The notes under the pieces are model-generated. The model saw nothing but the letters and a program-made list of their open reading frames with translations, made no database searches and was not told where the DNA came from. The position numbers were made by a program, and so were the translations under genes. DNA of 64,000 nucleotides from Bifiguratus adelaidae (Eukaryota > Mucoromycota > Endogonomycetes > Endogonales): contig MVBO01000044.1 of the NCBI GenBank assembly GCA_002261195.1, positions 1-64,000 of the forward strand, read 5' to 3'. Positions 1 through 12,456 of the stretch are shown piece by piece (the stretch's first letter is position 1; each line of letters opens with the position of its first letter).

Positions 1-771
1 TAGTCAATGAAGTTCACCAACGAGACATCGTCGGACTCACCTGCCGTATTGTTCAAATTGAGCTCCTGCATCTTTTGCTTCATTTCCTTCTGTTTTGCAA
101 GTGTCGAACTCTTCATTGCTATTGCTGCCGGATTGACCGGTTTCTTGGACGCCATTTCTTTCCCCGTACCTGCGATGGAAAAAGTGTCGCTGGTATTTGA
201 GGTTGCGGATGATCTATGCATCAATTATTACGTGATGGCTAAACTCGGAGACAACTTACGTGGTGGTTGAAGCGGTATTCGACACCGGGTGGGTAGTGTA
301 GATGGTATTGTACGGTACCGGAGCTTGCGATGCTGCCGATTGTTTGCTAGCAGCAGTTCGGGCGATACGTGAAGAAGCTGGTTGGGAAGAAGGGTAAGTA
401 TACGACGCGGGCGGGTAATAAGCTGGATAGGGATAGGGAGCGGAAGGGTTTGTATAACTAGAAGCACTAGGAGGCACAGACGAAGTAGGAGGAGGAGGAG
501 GAGCAGCCTGATACCAGGCAGAATACGCCGCGTTTGGCGTAGTAGCAGAATCAGGAGCGCCGGGATACGGTTGCGGAGGTGGAACGGGTTGAGAGGTGGC
601 TTGATCTGTTCCTGCTGGTCGGTCGCCTACAGGCGGTTGTGGCTGGCTATAGTAGTGGGCATACCACTGTGCGTAATAAGCTGCATTCGAGTCTTGCGGG
701 TAATAGTAAGTACCATTAGCATCAGGTGCGGGATACTGGTATGACCTAGCAACGGTTTGATTCGTCAACAT
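1..771 (-). CDS. 5' end of a Pro/Tyr/Gln-rich protein gene (unidentified, runs off the window)
   Basis: The ATG at 771 opens about 170 codons of low-complexity sequence rich in P, Y, Q, A and S, with repeated aromatic patches such as YYAQWYAHYYSQ and PYPAYYP. A consensus donor (GTAAGT, from 259) and an acceptor ending at 170 define a 90-nt intron. The second exon (169 down to about 50) is open in two frames. The frame that joins in phase reaches a GTGAGT donor near 50; the other reads more like protein, with a Lys/Met/Gln-rich helix (LAKQKEMKQKMQELN). Aromatic, proline-rich N-termini of this kind are common in RNA-processing and mRNA-export factors, for example the LENG8/THP3 family, but no diagnostic domain is inside the window, so I give no function. 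Confidence 0.6.
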
Positions 772-950
772 ATGCGCAACTAGGCTTCTTCATGAGCACC
801 CTACCAGTAGTTCTGCCCGGATGCCTGCCCGGTTTGCTGGCTATGATCCACTTTAAATATAAGGGACGCAAGAGACGTAAGCAAGCGGATATTTGGAACA
901 ACGAGTTTGTAGTTTATTGGAGCAGTCTTGTTAAGCAAATCAGCTATTCT

Positions 951-1873
951 TTAATCCCAATCCTTTTTGATATCAAAAGACCACGTCCAGTCCATATGAG
1001 TGACATTGTCATCATCAATGAACTTGCTCTACGATTGCACCAGTCACTTAGGGTCGGTCACATGTTGAAATCGTGTTCTCTAGACACTTACTCTAGCTTC
1101 ATAGTGACCACGAGCAAGCATGCCTGTAGGGGCCTCCTCAAGCAGAAACTTCTTTTCATAGGGATTGGGCGAAGGGCCGTACGAGCCAATCATTTCTTCC
1201 GTCTTGTCCACTGTTTGTTCCGTGAGTGGGATTTTTATGATGCACCCTTAAGGCATGTACCTCGAATACCCTTTCGCTTCACCACTTGCAAATACTTTAG
1301 ACCAGACACTACATCGTTTTGGATTCTAAAAGTATAAGAAGTCAGCCATGCTAGAAGCCCAGGGAATCTGTCATGTTTGCACATACCTGAACTGGACCTT
1401 CATTCTGTACTCGGTGCCTTCCTTGATGACAAAAGGAGTGCTCTTGGCCTTCTCAAGGGCAGCTGTAGATTCTCTGTGAGCTTTATCTCTTGATACGCAT
1501 GGATCACGTACTGGGAGTGGACAGGTCGACAACCACATCAGGACGACCTTGAATCTCGAGAGCAATATGCTGCACAATAACCTATACCCGTCTATTCACC
1601 CACCATTCACGCGAGCTTTACGCAACTTGACACTTACCCGTCGTGAATCGCCGCCTAAATCATCTACGCATCAGTTCCATGCCTCTAGACGAACTCATCC
1701 TCCAACTTGCCTGTCGCACCAACCGCCTTGTTTAAGCCCAACGAAGCCTTCCACTTTTGCAAGGACTCGTCGTTGGCGTCCAAGTTTTGGTACTCTTCAA
1801 TCGTCTTTTTCTCGCCTACTTTGTACCCTGCAGTCTGGGTCGGAGCGAGATCATCATCATCTTGAGGGTTCAT
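951..1873 (-). CDS. RDI1: Rho GDP-dissociation inhibitor (RhoGDI)
   Basis: RhoGDI extracts prenylated Rho/Rac/Cdc42 GTPases from membranes and keeps them GDP-bound in the cytosol. Seven exons (1873-1711, 1663-1638, 1581-1512, 1462-1387, 1325-1261, 1210-1092, 1028-951) give 198 aa, the usual family length. Visible hallmarks are the N-terminal regulatory arm ([19 protein letters not shown]), the immunoglobulin-like fold strands ([47 protein letters not shown]) and the conserved end ([13 protein letters not shown], then [12 protein letters not shown]). Every junction keeps frame. The first intron (1664-1710) uses a GC donor. An alternating TATA stretch lies about 50 bp upstream of the ATG. Identification is firm. 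Confidence 0.95.
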
Positions 1874-1920
1874 GGTAGGAACAAGTGTGCCAAGGGTTAC
1901 GCGTTCCCCAAGAAGGCAAG

Positions 1921-1930
1921 GATATATATA
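1921..1930 (-). promoter_or_regulatory. TATA-like element upstream of RhoGDI
   Basis: An alternating AT run (TATATATA) sits about 50 bp 5' of the RhoGDI start codon on the minus strand. It is placed where a TATA box could be, but it may be ordinary AT-rich promoter DNA. Confidence 0.3.
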
Positions 1931-2037
1931 TGACCAAAAATAGGAGGGTTGTGTCCAAGGTGTAGAAAGGAATAGAGAGAAATAGCAAGGTGCGCATGCG
2001 CGTTGATTACAGGGCGATATGTACATACTGCTTACAA

Positions 2038-3663
2038 CTACAACAGATATCGAACATGAGGATTGTCATCGCAGAGATTCTCAATCTCTTCTGTTGTCAA
2101 ATGAGAGAGGTCTTTCTCGGACGGAGGCAAATTGTCACGTTTCTTGTTGGCATATTGAAAGTAGAATCGCGTGATGAGCGCACAAATGATGATGACGGCC
2201 AAGAAGGCGAGGTTGATGGCGTGACCGAGGATGTAGTTGGGTGCGTCTTGAGCGCGATAGGTGTAGGCACCGATGGCACCGGCGATGCCACTACCCATAA
2301 CCGTCATACCGCTCACCACACCGCGCTTAGTGACACCAGAGACATTGCTGGCCATGTAGGTACCGAGGAGAGGTATATTCGGAAAGACACCCACGGAAGC
2401 GAGACACAGGGCAAACATTTCGACAGTTGGGTTACCATGGACAGAGATGAGGACGATAAAGCCAACAATGCCAACGGCGGAGAAGGAGATGAGCAACCAA
2501 GAACGCGCAAAGACGCGAGACAGGTAGGTGGTTGACAATTGGGCAACCAAAGCGCAAATGTTGGGCACGGCCGACAGGATTTGGGCGTTGGTAGTAGTGT
2601 ATCCCAGACCGGTGATGATGGAGGGCAAAAAAACAGAGATCGTACCACCGCCCATGTTGATGGCAAAGAACATGAGGAGATACATGTAGGATTTCCAATC
2701 GAGGAATGACTTTTTGATTTGAATGGGTGAGAGTTTCTGCTTGGCAGCCGCGGCGTTCTCCGCTGTCAGACGCATCGTGGCAACCTCCTTTTCCTTTTCA
2801 TTCAAGAAGCGAGCCGTTTCCGGATAATCGGGAAGGTAAAAGTATGAAAGGATGCCGAGGAAGATGGAAATTATGCCTTCAATCACAAAGATCCATTGCC
2901 ATCCTCTCAGACCACCACCTGTTATTTGCGACAGTCCAGCAGCAATGGGTCCACCAAATACACCCGATAGCGTACCGGCCGCAAAGAAGAGGGACATGCG
3001 AGGTCCAATCTCCTTCTTGGTATACCAAAACTGTTTCGAAACTTAGCAAAGCCGAAGAGCGGCGTGGGGCACTTACGGTCAAATAATACATGATACCAGG
3101 CGTGAAGCCAGCTTCAGCAGCACCGAGAACCAAACGGCAGCCCACTAGGGCACCAAAGTTCTTGACAAATCCCATGCCGAGGGCCGCGGCAGACCAAATA
3201 ATGATAATGGTGGGTAACCACACTGAGGGACGGAGACGTTTGAGCAGCAGGTTGCTGTGACATATTGTAAGCAAGGGCTCTGCATCAGCGCGTACTACTT
3301 ACTTGGGGATTTGAAAGACAATATAGGATACAAAGAACATGGAGATGGCCGTATTCATCTGCGTTCCCTCCAACCCAAGGTCCGTCTGCAGACCCGCAAT
3401 CTTTGCGTTGCCACTAAACCACCCCCGGTGAGTCCTAGATCACAACTGGCGCTCTTGACCTACATGTTGGCTCGATCCATGACAGCCAAGAGATAAAAGA
3501 GGGATACGGCAGGTAGAATCCAGAGATCCGATTTGCGCAAGATGCGCTTCACCACCTCGGCTTCCCTTGCATCGATAGCGTTCACCTCCTCACCCTCAGT
3601 GATATCCAAGTGATTCAACTTCTCCACTGACTCAACTGACGCAATGTTCAGTTCCTTGTCCAT
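2038..3663 (-). CDS. MFS transporter, anion:cation symporter (allantoate permease/DAL5-like) family
   Basis: A plasma-membrane secondary transporter. The ACS/DAL5 family carries organic anions such as allantoate, ureidosuccinate, nicotinate, pantothenate, biotin or small peptides by proton symport. Four exons start at the ATG at 3663; introns lie near 3415-3461, 3255-3305 and 3030-3075. The short cytosolic N-terminus is followed by the first membrane segment (ILPAVSLFYLLAVMDRANIG), the family signature DRANIGNAKIAGL. Next come TM helices, a charged loop (LPDYPETARFLNEKEKEVA) typical of the central loop of ACS carriers, then six further TMs. The motif GGLRGWQWIFVIEG is also characteristic. It is divergent from anmK across a 225-bp promoter containing GATA motifs, which suggests nitrogen-source control and a linked substrate (inference). 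The substrate cannot be read from sequence. Confidence 0.9.
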
Positions 3664-3825
3664 GGTATATGTGGGGTAAAACAGTCGATCACTGCATATT
3701 TTATAGGCAAAGAAAGAAGAGAACCGCGCACTTGATCTCCTTGGGCCAAATCAGCGGACAAGAAATCCGGTCGACCCGAAATGGAATTCGCACGCTCCAA
3801 CATGGTCGGGGCGGAAAGTCGGAGG

Positions 3826-3889
3826 CGATAGTGTGGATAGATACAACAATGGGGAGGTATATTCCGTGTGTTATCTATCTCTCTTGATA
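3826..3889. promoter_or_regulatory. Cluster of GATA motifs in the shared MFS/anmK promoter
   Basis: Six GATA/TATC cores occur within 64 bp: GATA at 3827, 3836, 3840 and 3886, and TATC at 3872 and 3876. The core at 3827 (CGATAG) and the two TATC cores (AGATAG and AGATAA on the minus strand) satisfy the fungal HGATAR consensus bound by nitrogen-regulatory GATA factors. The cluster lies between the divergent start codons at 3663 and 3889, close to the anmK start. Confidence 0.45.
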
Positions 3890-5099
3890 TGAGAGTGCTC
3901 GGGTTGAACAGTGGTACATCGTTGGATGGGATAGACTTGGCCTTGTGTGATTTCTGGTCAGAGGAGGATATCTTGAATGTACGACTTATAGCGCATGGAG
4001 AGAAACAACTACCGGATGCGATACGAAGACAAGTCTTGGACATCATCCATGCCAATCGCGCTTCGCTTGATGCATTGACCGAACTTAACTTTCAACTTGG
4101 AGAAGCCTTTGGACAGGCCTGTTTGGCGTTTTGTGAAGAGAAGGGTATTCGGATGGACGAGGAGGTGGATGTGATCAGCTGTCATGGGCAAACGATATGG
4201 CATCTCGTTGAACCACATCGAACGCGATCAACATGGCAAACGACAGAGTCAGCCGTCATTGCGCACCTTACTGGCAAGACGGTGGTATCGGATATGCGAG
4301 TAGCAGACGTAGCCGCGGGCGGATTTGGTGCTCCGCTGGTGTCATTCTTGGATGCCATGATGTTTTGCGACCCGATCAAGACACGAGCGCTACAGAATAT
4401 AGGCGGGATCGGTAACGTTACGTTTGTCCCTAGTGAAGCCAATGGGGAGTAGAAGCAGCGACATCATTCGATACTGGGCCAGGCAACGTGTTGATTGATC
4501 ACGCTGTGCGACATTTTACCAACGGGCAAATGCATTACGACAAGGACGGTCAAATGGGTGCTCAAGGCAAGGTGGATCAAACGCTGGTGGACGCGTTAAT
4601 GTCCCATCCCTACTTTTCACAATCACCACCCAAGACGACAGGACGAGAGTTATTTGGCGACGTGTATTGCGAGCATTTTATCCAAGAAGCCCAAGCCAAA
4701 GGGCTATCTCCCAGCGATGTCATTGCGACATTGACCGCCTTTACGGCTCAGTCCATTGGTCAAGCTTATCGTGACTTTGGACCCGCATTAGACGAGTGCT
4801 ACATTGGGGGAGGAGGAGGCTATAATCCGACGCTCATGAAACTCTTACAAGAGCAATTGCCAAACACCCGCGTCGTCCTCATGGAAGAAACAGGTATACC
4901 CGCCAGTGCCAAAGAAGGTCTCTTGTTTGCCTTGATTGGACACGAATGTATTCATGGACGTCCATCCAATCTACCCAATTGCACTGGTGCCAAAGAACGC
5001 AAAGTGCTAGGCAAGATCACACCAAGTAATAATTATCTAGCAGTAATGCGACGAGCGTTGGATGGTCAAACCGTGCGTAGAATTAGACTGGTTCAATAA
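3889..5099 (+). CDS. anmK: Anhydro-N-acetylmuramic acid kinase homologue (AnmK), with an apparent frameshift
   Basis: In bacteria AnmK opens and phosphorylates 1,6-anhydro-MurNAc to MurNAc-6-P during peptidoglycan recycling. The ATG at 3889 gives the family's ATPase-fold start ([17 protein letters not shown]), then [64 protein letters not shown] and the C-terminal [16 protein letters not shown]. Total length is about 400 aa, close to bacterial enzymes (around 370). The reading frame breaks near 4443-4447, in a run of four Gs between GIGNVTF and FDTGPG. The second frame continues without gap in the family alignment, so one base appears to be missing. No intron fits. This is either a homopolymer sequencing error or a recent null allele. 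Only 31 bp separate its stop from the ECD start. Confidence 0.88.
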
Positions 5100-5130
5100 T
5101 AGAGGCGCCACTTAACACGCTACCTTTTGT

Positions 5131-7286
<2,156 letters not shown>

Positions 7287-7416
7287 CGGCAGTCAGGGTG
7301 CCATGAGATAGCATGCAAATAGTATCTAAAAGGAAATCAAGAAAATCCACATGACATGCAAAGAATTCGCACAACCGCATTCTATGGTTGTATAGTGTAA
7401 ATGTGGTCTAGAACGT

Positions 7417-8577
7417 CTAATGCTTGTAAAATACCACGTCGCCCTCGTCTTCTACAAATTTGCATTCCGTAAAACTTCTCCAGAGCGCCAACGGTATGGG
7501 GGTGTTATCGCGGTAGTAGCTCTTTCCGAGAGCCTTTTGGATATGACGAGTAGCCTCTTCGGCGTGGTAATGGGGCATGGTGCTGAAAAAGTGATGAGCC
7601 ACATGAGTATCGGAAATGTGGTGATGAAAGTGGTTGATGATACTGCCGAAGGAACGGTCAATGGTGAGAGCGGCACCACGTTGAAAGTTCCAAACGCGAT
7701 CAGAGTAGTGTGGAAGCTTGGGATCGGTGTGTTGCAGATACGTGATGAGAACGAGCCAAAAGTTGACAAAGAGATAGGGAATGAGGTAGTACTTTACAAC
7801 AGCGGCCGTAGAAAAGACCTGACCAGCAAAAACGAGACCACCAATCATGCCAATGACGCCGATGTCAGACATCACCACATCCCAAAATTGATGCTTTTCA
7901 AAAATGGGGGCAGTAGGAAGAAAGTGAGACGTCCAGCGACCATAATCTTGACCAGAGGTGTTGAAGAGCAAGTACAAGGGCCAGCCGAACAAGAAAATCA
8001 ACACCATGTTGTAGAGGGTGTAAAGGGGTGCTTCATCAAGAAGGGAATGGTGTTCTTCATCCTCACTTTCCATTCTTCCCGCCCGTGCGGGAAACTCTGA
8101 CCGTCTGTGTGGTACAAACACCTGATCCTTCTTCAAGTGACCCGTCGCCTTGTGATGCTTGGAATGCGTGATCCTCCATGAATGATAGGGAACCAGCAGT
8201 GCGGAGTGCAAGATGTAGCCAACGGTATTGTTGATAAATTTGGAATCGGAAAAGGCTTGATGTCCACATTCATGGGCCAAAACCCAGATACCGGTAGCCA
8301 CAATTCCTTGAGCGATCCAGTACATTGGCCAGAGAATCGACTGAGCCTGAGCTGGCGTCTGATCAATGAAGGTCGCCGCGTAGCCTAGAGCAGCCACAAT
8401 CGCCAGATCATGCACCACATAGGAGAAGGAACGCAGTGTATCGCGCTTGAAGCAATGAGCTGGAATAGCGTCACGAATCTCCTTGATGGTAAATGTAGGA
8501 AGCTCCCAATCCCTCTCAATCAATACTGGCTCAGCCTCATCAGAATGAGAGCGTGGATCAGACTTAGCGCGATGCAT
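7417..8577 (-). CDS. Delta-12 (omega-6) type fatty acid desaturase, FAD2-like
   Basis: An ER membrane di-iron desaturase, expected to convert oleoyl to linoleoyl lipids. A single exon of 386 aa is counted from ATG 8577 (MHRAKSD). The frame extends upstream to 8724, but that part translates a GA-repeat leader and is not family-like. All three histidine boxes are present: HECGHQAF, HSKHHKATGH (HxxHH) and HVAHHFF. The N-terminal FTIKEIRDAIPAHCFKRD is the usual motif before the first membrane pair, and hydrophobic segments follow in the expected order. Delta-12 and omega-3 enzymes are close homologues, so regiospecificity is inferred. Absence of introns contrasts with most neighbours. Confidence 0.93.
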   Translation of the reverse strand: MHRAKSDPRSHSDEAEPVLIERDWELPTFTIKEIRDAIPAHCFKRDTLRSFSYVVHDLAIVAALGYAATFIDQTPAQAQSILWPMYWIAQGIVATGIWVLAHECGHQAFSDSKFINNTVGYILHSALLVPYHSWRITHSKHHKATGHLKKDQVFVPHRRSEFPARAGRMESEDEEHHSLLDEAPLYTLYNMVLIFLFGWPLYLLFNTSGQDYGRWTSHFLPTAPIFEKHQFWDVVMSDIGVIGMIGGLVFAGQVFSTAAVVKYYLIPYLFVNFWLVLITYLQHTDPKLPHYSDRVWNFQRGAALTIDRSFGSIINHFHHHISDTHVAHHFFSTMPHYHAEEATRHIQKALGKSYYRDNTPIPLALWRSFTECKFVEDEGDVVFYKH

Positions 8578-8605
8578 GGTGTGGAGAAGAAAGCGCGCGC
8601 ACGGA

Positions 8606-8655
8606 CGAGAGAGAGAGAAAGAGAAAGAGAGAGAGAGAGAGGAGAGAAGAGAGAA
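8606..8655. repeat. (GA)n microsatellite in the desaturase leader
   Basis: About 50 bp of nearly pure GA/GAA repeat lies 30 bp upstream of the desaturase start codon (CT-rich in the sense strand). It is probably 5' UTR or core promoter pyrimidine tract. Confidence 0.8.
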
Positions 8656-8765
8656 TAGAGACGGCCAGATTTCCCCAAACTGAGTTTCAGCAAATTTTTT
8701 GCATTTTGGGGGGGAAGTTGCCACTCGCCCAAATAAGGAAAGAGTCTAATCTATCGATTGCTTCA

Positions 8766-10858
8766 CTACTGTGCACTGTAACCAAAGGGAAAGAGGATCT
8801 GTGTGTTGTTGGTGCCCAATTTGTAGACATCGACCGGCAGTTTACCATTGGCCTGCTTGAGCTCTCCAAAAATGTATCGAAGACCAGCAGGGATCATGGG
8901 TCCTTGCATGATCCCTGATTTGTAGCCAAGATAGTCATACAATACCACCAGGGCGTCCGCTGATTGGTTCCCTGCGTCTAGATAGCTCGAGGCATCATAG
9001 GGGTTTCGGAGCGACATGATCACAGTGGGTTTGCTTTGTGCACGTGCATATTCCATGATCTTAAAGGGGGTGACAGAATCCCAGTGACTGGCATCGTTCA
9101 GGCTGGGATCGAGCACACCGCCATTCACAGCCGCGTCTTGGACGACAATGTAGCTACAGGAGGTCAGAGGGAGGGGTCTGGATGTTCGTTGGGCACGACC
9201 AACCTGCCAATAATCACGTGGGTGGCTTGATCGACCAAGGTCTTCATGGCCGAGGTAAAGTTTTGCTGGTAAAAGTAGGTGCCAATCAATTTCACATATT
9301 TTGTGCTTCGCATGCTTGACATGGATACATTGACCGCGTCGAGTTGATAGCTAAAGGGGGTAAAGGCAGCCACCGTGGAACGCTTGTCTACCTTGAAGGG
9401 TAATGTTTGGTGGTTGTTGCGCACTGGAGGAGGGGTCAGTGTTCAGATTGAAGGCCACGGTTCGGTCATCTCTCACTCACGCAACGTGACGGCAGCGTCG
9501 GCTACCTTGGCTTCAAATCTGCGATGTTCCTTGTTGCCGACAGTATTGAGAGCCTTTTTGATTTGCTTGTCGAGGCTGATTGGCGTGACTTGGGTATCCG
9601 GTTGCCATATTTTGTAGGTCATCTTGAGGTTGAGAATGCGCTTGACCTTTTGATCCAGTTCGGTGATGTTGATTCTCCCATCATTTACAGCCTCCAAAAC
9701 GGTGTTGAAAGCATTCTCCAAGTTGGAGACAGTAGACATGCTGGTTGCCCGTGGAGGCATCAATGCGATGCTGTTTTCCGGATGAGATGGAATGATCATT
9801 ACGAGAGCAGCGCTACACTTACTCTGCACCAGCAGCCAAGCACATCCATGTAGCGTTTTGCCAGCCAAAGAACTCTTGAATAGCAGCCATGTCCAAGGCA
9901 TCGGTAATCGTGACACCCTTGAAACCGAGCTGTTCACGCAATAAACTGGTCAAAATCTTGCGGGAAAGGGTCGCGGGCAAGATCGTAGGCGTGCCGTCAA
10001 TAATGTTGGGGGCGGTATCGTTGCTGAAAGCTGGGATCTGAATGTGCGCTAATCGTGGTTGGTCAGTATAAGGATTAGAGGTGTTGCTTTTCCTCTCTTA
10101 CCCGTCATGATCATATCGATGTTGTTAGCAATCAATTGCCTGAACGGATAGAGATCCTTTTGATGTTGAGCAACTGTGTGATTGATCAATGGCAGGCCAG
10201 TATGGGAATCCGTATTTGTATCGCCGTGGCCAGGGAAATGCTTTGCGCAAGAAGCAACCCCTGCCTCCTGAACACCATTCTTGTATGCAACCGCCATATC
10301 GGCGACCAGATGTTGATCACTTCCAAAGGAACGAACACCAATGACAGGATTGGCCGGATTGTAGTTGACGTCCGAGACGGGAGCCAAATTGATATTGATC
10401 CCCAAGACACCAAGTTCTTCGCCAATCACCTTGCCGACACCCTGTGCCATGCTTGTGCTTCTCGTCGCTCCCAATCCCATGTTACCGGGAAAGTTTGTAC
10501 CAGTCGCTAATCGACGCACGATGCCGCCTTCTTGATCAATGCAGAGAATGAGGGGTATATTGGGTGAGGCTGCTTGGAAATCCGCCATCAAGCGGGTCGT
10601 TTGCTCCGTTTCAACCACATTTTCGGCAAACAGGATCACACCACCAAACTTGAATTTCTTGATGATGCCCGCGACTTCGTCATTCATGACGGTGAATCCG
10701 GTAGCTCCACTTGCTGTGGCGTTCTGCCAGTTTCGAAAGTCGGGCACAAGCACTTGGCCCACTTTCTCTTCCAGTGTCATGTTGGCGACATAGCCATCGA
10801 GATCAAAAGCGCGAACAAGGCCGGCCAATAGGCCGAGTGCACAAAATGGCTTCCACAT
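8766..10858 (-). CDS. Secreted GH3 beta-N-acetylglucosaminidase, NagZ-like
   Basis: Family GH3 NagZ-type enzymes release terminal GlcNAc from chitin oligomers or muropeptides. The ATG at 10858 gives a signal peptide (MWKPFCALGLLAGLVRA), so the enzyme is secreted or vacuolar. The barrel domain shows LEEKVGQVLVPDF, LILCIDQEGGIVRRL, LAPVSDVNYNPANPVIG, and the NagZ-specific catalytic loop KHFPGHGDTNTDSHTGLP with its His. The next exon supplies the nucleophile region GVTITDALDMAAI. A second alpha/beta domain follows (SKPTVIMSLRNPYDASSY, IFGELKQANGKLPVDVY). Four introns (near 10050-10104, 9782-9828, 9425-9481 and 9160-9204) keep frame. No fused GNAT domain, seen in some fungal NagZ proteins, is present. 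Whether it prefers chitin or peptidoglycan fragments cannot be told. Confidence 0.9.
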
Positions 10859-12456
10859 ATGCCTTGACTCGCTTCACGATGTTACCCTCCTATATACTCG
10901 AGCAACATGTCAACGAGATTAGCGAGTTGCGGAGTCAATGCCATCTCGGAAAACGTGTCCGGTGTGGAGACGTGGGTTACACTCGTGTCGGTTTATCCCA
11001 GGAATTGTGTGCCGGCTTTCTCACACCTCCCAAATAGGAAAGGCCAGAATCTCGGAAGGGAGCTATACGGTCCTGGGCTCCTATCAAGACGTAATAAACG
11101 CTACATATATAAGTCATAGCAAGGTTTGCCGACCTCTCAAGGAAACGGTGAGCGTGAGAAGAGGTCCGGCGTATGTTACTTGTTAAGGGATGTTCAGTGA
11201 TATGTACACATAGTCCTTTCCATGATGCAACATTCACACAACCTTAAACAGCATCACAGGACATATTCGCCTGTGCCGATAGGCGCCTCGAACCTTTAAA
11301 AGGTTGCCTGCAACGATCCATGATGCCAACTGTACCACCGAGGGTCACGCGCGTGTCTGCAGGATAACAGCTCACTCGTGTGACGAAAATTAGTGTACCT
11401 AATAATTCACCCCCCCAAAAAAACCCTGCACCGCGTTACTTTGGGTTATCGATGCGCACGGCTAACGAGGCGTCCGATCGTCATTGCTTCCTTCCAACTA
11501 GAGTAAACACCACAGCATGCACGTAATAGGATGCCAAAAATGGCACATTCGGCGGCCCGCGCTTTTTGAGCTTTCCTCAGTGTGTGTGTGTAAGGGGATA
11601 TTTTGGTACATGCAGCCTGTACATTTCCACGCACCTATTCGGGAGTTCCGTCGACAGCCTGCAGACACAATCGCCGCGTTACTCCGTGTTCTGCTTAAGA
11701 TTGCTGCACGAATTCGGAGAATACAACCCCACACCTCGCATGGCCACCCGTTCACACGTGCCGAACCAAGTCCCATCAATAACCACTTGCTAACGTTCCG
11801 AAAATTTTTCCGACCATTTAGCCCAAAGATAAAGTAAGAGAACCGTTGCCTTCCCCAACACGACGGATAGAAGGGGGAACCACGCCGGAGTTGGACCATA
11901 AATGGTAACTTGAATCGCAGAACACCCAGGGAGCCAGCGATCCAGCGCTCCCATCCATTGTCACACTGTTGTCACACCCTACGGATTCCGGATACTATCC
12001 GAGATGCCGGCTTGTCCCCATGACTCACGGGATGCTGAGCGCCCCACAGACCATTCAATCACGAGCCGCAATCATGACCCATCGTCTCAAGACCGAGTGT
12101 GACAAAGAGGTGTCCGCTCGTGTCACAGACTGAGACAAACATCCTTGTTTGGGCGCTGCGGCGGACATTTTTTCATTTTTCGCCTGTAAGTCACTAGTTG
12201 AACCTCCTTCTGCCATTCGACTCGCCTTCACGCGCAAGACGTCCTATCGCATCGTTACTTGTTAAATCAAGTTGATCAGGTGCTTTCAAGCCCATAACTT
12301 GGTTACCGATTAATTTCAACAACCTATTGTCATCGCTTTGCAGAAGCGCAGCTTCCCTCCAGTCCTCTCTTTCACCGGAGGGTCACAACTAGAGGAAGGG
12401 AGGGCTCTATACTGACCTTTGCTTTTATTTCACTCTCTCGTCTCGCCCTCATTTCT
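10859..12456. other. Gene-poor stretch (about 1.6 kb) upstream of the FAR1-type factor
   Basis: No reading frame here shows family motifs or coding-like composition. The region holds the GH3 promoter at its left end, repeated TGTCACAC octamers (11959, 11970 and 12097 in reverse, plus TGTCACAG at 12121), and a pyrimidine-rich tract near 12355-12455. It is best read as a long promoter and leader of the gene to the right. Confidence 0.6.

Noticed and set aside
382-744. Arg/Ser-rich plus-strand open frame
   Set aside because: It is antisense of the Pro/Tyr-rich exon; Arg/Ser bias follows from the reverse complement of Pro/Ala/Tyr codons.
792-1337. 181-codon plus-strand open frame
   Set aside because: It is antisense to the last exons and introns of RhoGDI, which are confirmed by family motifs; its own composition is not coding-like.
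7420-8100. 226-codon plus-strand open frame
   Set aside because: It is the shadow of the desaturase gene on the other strand.
8578-8724. N-terminal extension of the desaturase
   Set aside because: The extension translates the GA repeat and adjacent leader; family similarity begins just after ATG 8577.
11270-11345. Possible tRNA on the minus strand (A-box-like TGGTACAGTTGG, B-box-like GGTTCGAGGC)
   Set aside because: The acceptor stem ends do not pair and the T-stem has a mismatch at a conserved position; no cloverleaf can be drawn.
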